Source: Gemmatimonadota bacterium
GTDB taxonomy: Bacteria > Gemmatimonadota > Gemmatimonadetes > Longimicrobiales > Gaopeijiaceae
NCBI GenBank assembly: GCA_016209995.1
Contig: JACQVC010000324.1
Coordinates: 1 to 10,077 of the forward strand
DNA length: 10,077 bases
Direction: 5' to 3'
Below, in pieces: positions 6,511 to 10,077 of this stretch. The translations under genes and the position numbers were made by a program. Every line of letters begins with the position of its first letter. Within the stretch, counting starts at the first letter, position 1. The notes under the pieces were generated by a model, which made no database searches, was not told the DNA's origin, and saw only the letters and a program-made list of their open reading frames with translations.

Positions 6511-7962
6511 GCCCGTGGACTTCCTCGCGATGCGGCCGTTGACGCGCATCCAGCGCACGCTGCCACCCGCATCGCGAACGAACTCGAAGGGCATGCCCGT
6601 ATACGATCCGGCGGTGGCGAACGCGACGTCCTGCGCGTAGAAGGTGATCGTGGTGTTGAAGGGTCCGGTGCCGGATCCGTTGATCACGAGCCGGCCGCCC
6701 TCTTCCTGCGCGGTGATCACGCCGAGCGGCGGCCTGATGTAAGTTCCGACGTAGGCGCTGATGTCGGGCTGCGTCGCAAGCGGCGAGGCATGACCGGTCA
6801 TGTCCTCGTTCACGCCGCGATGTCCGATGCGCTGATTAAGCGATAGAGACAGCCCCTCGTACAGCCGCAGCGTCGCCCGCTCCACGTCCTGAATCAGCCT
6901 CCAACCATTGGACTGATTCGTGAGGATGGCGAACGCCAGGTTGCGCTCCGGCACGATCTGGAGGTGCAAGCAATGCCCTCCGAGTGTTCCACCATGCATT
7001 GCGGTCATGACGCCGCCGATACGGCGAAGCTGCCAACCAAGGCCCATCTCATCTTCCGTGCTGTTCTTGCGCAGCCGGGGCGTGCGCATCTGCTCCAGCA
7101 GCGCGCGCGGCACGACTTCGCCGCCATCGGCTCCGCGGCCATCGCCGAGGTGGAACCTCGCATAGCTCAGCAGGTCCGCCACGCTCATGGCGACGCCGCC
7201 CGCCGTCACGTTCGCGGGCAGCTCGAAATTGCGAATGACCTCCGTCTGGCCCGCATCGCTCTGCCGGTGCCCCGCCGCGAAGCGATACGTCACGACATCG
7301 CCCGTGCGCGCGAACGCACGCGTCAGACGGAGCGGCGCGAAGACCAGCTCACGCAGCGCGTCGGCAATGGTGCTCTGGCTGACGACCTCGATCACCCGGC
7401 CTGCCACGCCGAATCCCGCGTTGTTGTAGCTCCAGACCTCACCCGGCGCGGCGAGCTGCGGCAAGTCGCGCAGTCCAGCCGTGAAGCTGGCCAGCGACTC
7501 GGTGCCGCGATCCGGCGTGGGGAGCTGGCCCTCCCAGCCGGGCGTGTGAGTAAGGAGATGCCAGATGCGGACTTCGCGACTGACGCCCTCGTCCTGAACG
7601 CGAAAGTCGGGAAGGTACTGGCGCACGGGCGCCTCGATGTCGACCACGCCCTGTCTGACCAGGTTCATGATCGCGGTGGTCGCCACCGTCTTCGAGATGG
7701 AAGCGATGGGAAAGATCGTCTCGGCGGTGACAGGCAGGGCATCGCCGAGGTTGGTCACGCCAAAGCCGCGTGTCGCGAGCTGCCCGCTCTTCAGGACGCC
7801 GAACGCGACGCCCGGTATGCCGTGCTCGGCCATCTTCGCCGAGATCAGGCCGCTGAGTTCCTCGATGCGGGCGTCGACCTGCAGAGCCTGCGCGGTGCCC
7901 TGGCGCGGACGAAGATGAAACGCGGCGGCGCTCGTCAGGAGCAGAAACTGCCGTCGGCGCAT
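6508..7962 (-). CDS. Exported serine hydrolase, beta-lactamase / class C-like family
   Basis: 484 aa from ATG 7962, with GGAGG seven bases upstream; an in-frame ATG at 8004 lacks such a site. The leader MRRRQFLLLTSAAAF resembles a Tat signal (R-R-x-F-L), so the protein is exported. Residues about 35-385 form a penicillin-binding-protein-like transpeptidase fold with the nucleophile tetrad S88-I-S-K91 (FPIASISKT), the second motif Y179-N-N181 (WSYNNAGF) and the third, H323-G-G (MHGGTLGG). HLLTHTPGWEG is also typical of this family. The last about 95 residues (from DISAYVGTYIRPP) look like the lipocalin-like/DUF3471-type C-terminal domain. Family members are esterases, DD-peptidases or amidases; true beta-lactam resistance is not implied. 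The gene follows the dehydrogenase by 82 bases on the same strand and might share its transcript. Confidence 0.9.
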   Translation of the reverse strand: MRRRQFLLLTSAAAFHLRPRQGTAQALQVDARIEELSGLISAKMAEHGIPGVAFGVLKSGQLATRGFGVTNLGDALPVTAETIFPIASISKTVATTAIMNLVRQGVVDIEAPVRQYLPDFRVQDEGVSREVRIWHLLTHTPGWEGQLPTPDRGTESLASFTAGLRDLPQLAAPGEVWSYNNAGFGVAGRVIEVVSQSTIADALRELVFAPLRLTRAFARTGDVVTYRFAAGHRQSDAGQTEVIRNFELPANVTAGGVAMSVADLLSYARFHLGDGRGADGGEVVPRALLEQMRTPRLRKNSTEDEMGLGWQLRRIGGVMTAMHGGTLGGHCLHLQIVPERNLAFAILTNQSNGWRLIQDVERATLRLYEGLSLSLNQRIGHRGVNEDMTGHASPLATQPDISAYVGTYIRPPLGVITAQEEGGRLVINGSGTGPFNTTITFYAQDVAFATAGSYTGMPFEFVRDAGGSVRWMRVNGRIARKSTG

Positions 7963-8044
7963 GATTCCCCCTCCTGCTCGCTGGACTGAGTCGACAGGGA
8001 TCAACTGATCTTACGAGAGACGGCCGGCCGAGACCACACGGTCC
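7963..8044. other. Spacer between dehydrogenase and hydrolase
   Basis: 82 bases. On the minus strand it carries the hydrolase Shine-Dalgarno, a possible -10 (TAAGAT, 8013-8008) without a clear -35, a GATCA-AC-TGATC inverted repeat at 7999-8010 and the palindrome GGCCGGCC near 8022-8030. No U-tract terminator follows the dehydrogenase, so read-through is possible. Confidence 0.35.
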
Positions 8045-9307
8045 CTACCGCGGCGACAGCAGCACCTTGATGGCGCCACTGCGGGCGCGGTGCGCCGCTG
8101 CCGCCAGGGCATCGCGATAGTGCGACAGCGGGAAGATTTCAGTGACCATACTCGCTACGGAGCCCCCGACCGGCGAGGCGCCCTCGAGTAGCAGCCGCTG
8201 GGTCACCTCAAAGGTGTGGACCCGCTCGCCCCGCCATTCCTCGACACCATACGCGAGGAAGCCGATCACCGTCAGCTCTCTTGCCCAGAGAAAGGTCAGA
8301 TCGAGCCCGCGGAGATGACCCGCACATCCCAACAGCGCGATACGTCCCCGCGGCGAGGCGAAACGCAGGGCCTGATCCAGGGTTTCGGCGCTGCCCACGC
8401 AATCAAACACGTACGTGAACCCGCCTCCCGCGTAGACTTCCGGGCCGATGAGCGGCATATAGGCCGACGCGCCGGTGCCCATGAGGGCGTCACGCGCTTC
8501 GGCGCCGGGAGCGACCGCCTCGTCGGCGCCGAGCGCCTGGGCCAGCTCGGCTTCGTGCTTCCGCTTCGCCTGAGCGACGATTCGCCCCGTGAAGCCGAGC
8601 GCTCGCAGCGCCCAGATCGTGCCCAATGCGATGGGCCCGCTCCCGATCACGAGCACCGTATCCGTGGCCGCAGGGGGCGCTCGCAGCACCGCATGCACGC
8701 CGACCGACAGCGGTTCCGTGAGCACGGCTACCCGGTCATCCAGCGCATCGGACACGGGATGAAGCTGGCTTTCGTGCGCGATGATCCGCTCCGCCCATCC
8801 TCCCGGCAAATCGCGGTGGTATCCCATAGTGAGCCCGCGCGCGAGCGGCCGCCCGTCCAGTTGTAGGGGACCCTCCTCGCCCGCCCGCTCACACGTTCCG
8901 GGCAGCCCGTGCTCGCACGAGCGACACACGGAATCCTCCGGATAGCCACGCACCACGCAGGACAGGATGGGATCGATGACCACACGGTCGCCCGGACGCA
9001 CGCGCATGACGGCGGGACCTACCTCGATGACACGCGCCAGGATCTCATGGCCCAGAACGGCGGGGAAGGATGCGAACGGTTCCAGCGCCGGACTCGACTC
9101 GAACGTCAGGTTTCCGATGTCACTGCCACAGATTCCGCACAGGATCACTTCCAGCCTCGCCCAGCGCGGGCCCGGCAGCGACGGCTCCGGGACCTCGCGC
9201 AGCCGGACTCCGCTCGGCGGACCGAACACCGCCAGGTCCGTGAACGGGCCGAGCGTCTTCCCGAGGAGATACCGTGGGACTGAGACATCGAACGTGATGG
9301 CGCGCAC
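8045..9307 (-). CDS. Zinc-dependent medium-chain alcohol/polyol dehydrogenase
   Basis: 420 aa from GTG 9307. The zinc-dependent MDR family is clear. C60 in CGICGSD, with H87-E88 in LGHEIL, provides catalytic zinc ligands. Four cysteines, C117, C128, C131 and C139 (in SVCRSCEHGLPGTCE), make the structural zinc site. The NAD(P)-binding Rossmann loop G222-x-G-x4-G229 lies in VLVIGSGPIALGT. It is closest in layout to threonine/sorbitol dehydrogenase-type enzymes; reaction is oxidation of a secondary alcohol to a ketone, substrate unknown, location cytoplasmic (no signal). At 420 aa it is longer than the usual 340-350, with extra residues at the N-terminus and after the zinc lobe. An upstream GTG at 9427 lies inside a terminator hairpin and is rejected. 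Confidence 0.87.
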   Translation of the reverse strand: MRAITFDVSVPRYLLGKTLGPFTDLAVFGPPSGVRLREVPEPSLPGPRWARLEVILCGICGSDIGNLTFESSPALEPFASFPAVLGHEILARVIEVGPAVMRVRPGDRVVIDPILSCVVRGYPEDSVCRSCEHGLPGTCERAGEEGPLQLDGRPLARGLTMGYHRDLPGGWAERIIAHESQLHPVSDALDDRVAVLTEPLSVGVHAVLRAPPAATDTVLVIGSGPIALGTIWALRALGFTGRIVAQAKRKHEAELAQALGADEAVAPGAEARDALMGTGASAYMPLIGPEVYAGGGFTYVFDCVGSAETLDQALRFASPRGRIALLGCAGHLRGLDLTFLWARELTVIGFLAYGVEEWRGERVHTFEVTQRLLLEGASPVGGSVASMVTEIFPLSHYRDALAAAAHRARSGAIKVLLSPR

Positions 9308-9314
9308 GGGGCCC

Positions 9315-9320
9315 AAGTTA
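9315..9320 (-). promoter_or_regulatory. Possible -10 box of a leaderless dehydrogenase transcript
   Basis: On the minus strand TGCTAACTT contains an extended -10-like TGnTAACTT, with TAACTT at 9320-9315 and seven bases to GTG 9307. No Shine-Dalgarno precedes the GTG, which fits a leaderless start. No -35 box is recognisable and TAACTT matches only three of six consensus bases. Confidence 0.35.
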
Positions 9321-9380
9321 GCACATCGAGCGGAACCCATCGACGCGAAGCCCGACACGCGGCGGGAGTTCGCCCCCGCA

Positions 9381-9451
9381 CAAGAAAGAACAAGAGGGAG
9401 GCAAATCCTCGGCCTCCAGCCAAGCACGGCTGGAGACCGTGACTGCCTCCC
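9381..9451 (-). terminator. Two-tier hairpin terminator after the lipoprotein gene
   Basis: An outer stem GGGAGGCA (9396-9403) / TGCCTCCC (9444-9451) encloses an inner perfect stem CTCCAGCC (9414-9421) / GGCTGGAG (9428-9435) with loop AAGCAC. On the minus strand TCTTGTTCTTTCTTG follows, a U-rich tail. It lies about 45 bases past the lipoprotein stop and separates it from the dehydrogenase. Confidence 0.75.
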
Positions 9452-9496
9452 TTGTGCATTTGGCCCGCCCGGTCGGCTACGCGGGCGGTTCAGTCG

Positions 9497-10077
9497 TCAG
9501 CGGGCGACCGGCATCATCACGTGCGCCCAGGCGGTGCCCTTCCACATCACCCAGGGCCCGCCGCCGGACGGCTCCGCCGGAAGCGCGTCCAGCACTCTGG
9601 TGTCGGGTACTACGATCATGGTGTGAGGCCCGGACACGACCCACTGGTTGTCCGGCGTCGGGCCCGTGGCGAACGGATCGGTACCGCTCGCACCCGCATC
9701 GCCTTGCAGCATGTAGCCGGTCCCGAGCGCCGTGATCCGGGGGGTCTGCTTGGACATCCATGCAGTGGCGAAAGCCAGCCAAGCCGCGTCCAGGCACATG
9801 GGGTCCTGCCCCGCCGCTGCCGCAAACACCGCCGGTGTGGTCGGGAAGCACGTCCAGCCGTTCGTGCCCGCCCGCAGTTGCGTTGGCTGGCCCCCCTCAT
9901 TGGCCGGCCAGTCCATCACGGTGGCGGCTCCGCCGATCTCGGGTGGCGCCGCGCTAAGCGCGTTCTGAATCTTCCACTCGGGGCTGCCCGGGGCCGGCTC
10001 GGCGGCGGCTGGCATGGGTTCTCCGCCGGCGGCCGCTTCCTCGGCCGGCTGTTGGGGCTGGCAGGCAACGACCAATG
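9497..10077 (-). CDS. Lipoprotein of unknown function (5' end outside window)
   Basis: The visible 192 residues start within the signal peptide: LVVAC ends in a lipobox, with the lipidated Cys encoded at 10063-10061. The Met/Leu start therefore lies upstream of the window. A Pro/Ala/Glu-rich linker (about 30 residues) follows the Cys, then a domain of about 150 residues with no fold that I can name. It has conserved-looking stretches IQNALSAAPPEIGGAATVMD, NGWTCFPTTP, DPMCLDAAWLAF, YMLQGDAGASGTDPFATGP, and GPWVMWKGTAWAHVMMPV. Two cysteines inside (WTCF and PMCLD) could form a disulphide. The protein is probably anchored in the outer or inner membrane facing the periplasm. The stop at 9499-9497 is followed by a two-tier terminator, so it is the end of its transcript. 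Partner genes, if any, lie to the right of the window. Confidence 0.75.
   Translation of the reverse strand, partial: LVVACQPQQPAEEAAAGGEPMPAAAEPAPGSPEWKIQNALSAAPPEIGGAATVMDWPANEGGQPTQLRAGTNGWTCFPTTPAVFAAAAGQDPMCLDAAWLAFATAWMSKQTPRITALGTGYMLQGDAGASGTDPFATGPTPDNQWVVSGPHTMIVVPDTRVLDALPAEPSGGGPWVMWKGTAWAHVMMPVAR

Noticed and set aside
6964..7989. Plus-strand frame of 341 codons
   Set aside because: Antisense to the beta-lactamase-like hydrolase; no motif or start signal.
7963..8004. Start of the hydrolase at ATG 8004
   Set aside because: It would place 14 residues before the Tat-like MRRRQFLLL leader; GGAGG sits correctly for ATG 7962.
9308..9427. Longer N-terminus of the dehydrogenase from GTG 9427
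   Set aside because: That codon is in the loop of the terminator hairpin, and the extra 40 residues are not part of the MDR fold.
8216..9626. Plus-strand frames of 216, 124 and 219 codons
   Set aside because: Mostly antisense to the dehydrogenase; the last also crosses the terminator hairpin. No protein-like features.
1..10077. tRNA, rRNA, CRISPR array, insertion sequence
   Set aside because: No cloverleaf, no regularly spaced repeats, no transposase motif or terminal inverted repeats were seen by eye; a covariance-model scan was not possible.

Overview
The window is GC-rich bacterial chromosome. It has large secreted enzymes, a single-haem/Vgb-propeller protein with a carboxypeptidase-regulatory-like domain, a PD40-repeat S9 peptidase and few tight operons. 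This resembles soil Acidobacteriota or Gemmatimonadota, but that placement is an impression from gene style, not a proven identification. No rRNA, tRNA, CRISPR array, insertion sequence or phage gene was seen.

Layout. Almost everything reads on the minus strand; taken right to left: (i) 10077-9497, a lipoprotein of unknown function whose start lies beyond the window, followed by a two-tier hairpin with a U-rich tail (9381-9451); (ii) 9307-8045, a zinc-dependent medium-chain dehydrogenase, apparently leaderless; (iii) 7962-6508, a secreted serine beta-lactamase-like hydrolase with a Tat-type leader, ending in a 40-nt imperfect inverted repeat that contains its stop codon; (iv) 6360-5687, a VapBC-type toxin-antitoxin pair with a one-base stop/start overlap and its own promoter; (v) 5548-3476, an exported S9 prolyl-oligopeptidase-family peptidase followed by a clear intrinsic terminator at 3415-3446; (vi) 1874-1, an exported protein joining a carboxypeptidase-regulatory-like domain, one c-type haem site and a Vgb/NHL-like beta-propeller, complete but for its last base or bases.

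The one plus-strand stretch, 2066-3342, is the accessory part. It holds a decayed winged-helix plus minimal-nucleotidyltransferase gene (no ordinary start codon, an in-frame TGA between its two domains, and a lost C-terminus). About 280 bp of unexplained DNA follows, then an intact 173-aa nucleotidyltransferase of the AbiEii-like type. Together with vapBC this gives two small toxin/antitoxin-like loci within 4 kb.

The genes do not form a single pathway. The common theme is exported hydrolytic and redox housekeeping (S9 peptidase, beta-lactamase-like hydrolase, haem/propeller protein, lipoprotein) with small nucleic-acid-targeting modules in between. Many long plus-strand reading frames are antisense shadows of these GC-rich genes. 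No convincing entirely new system was found; the best candidates for a second look are the nucleotidyltransferase pair and the leaderless vapBC promoter/operator.
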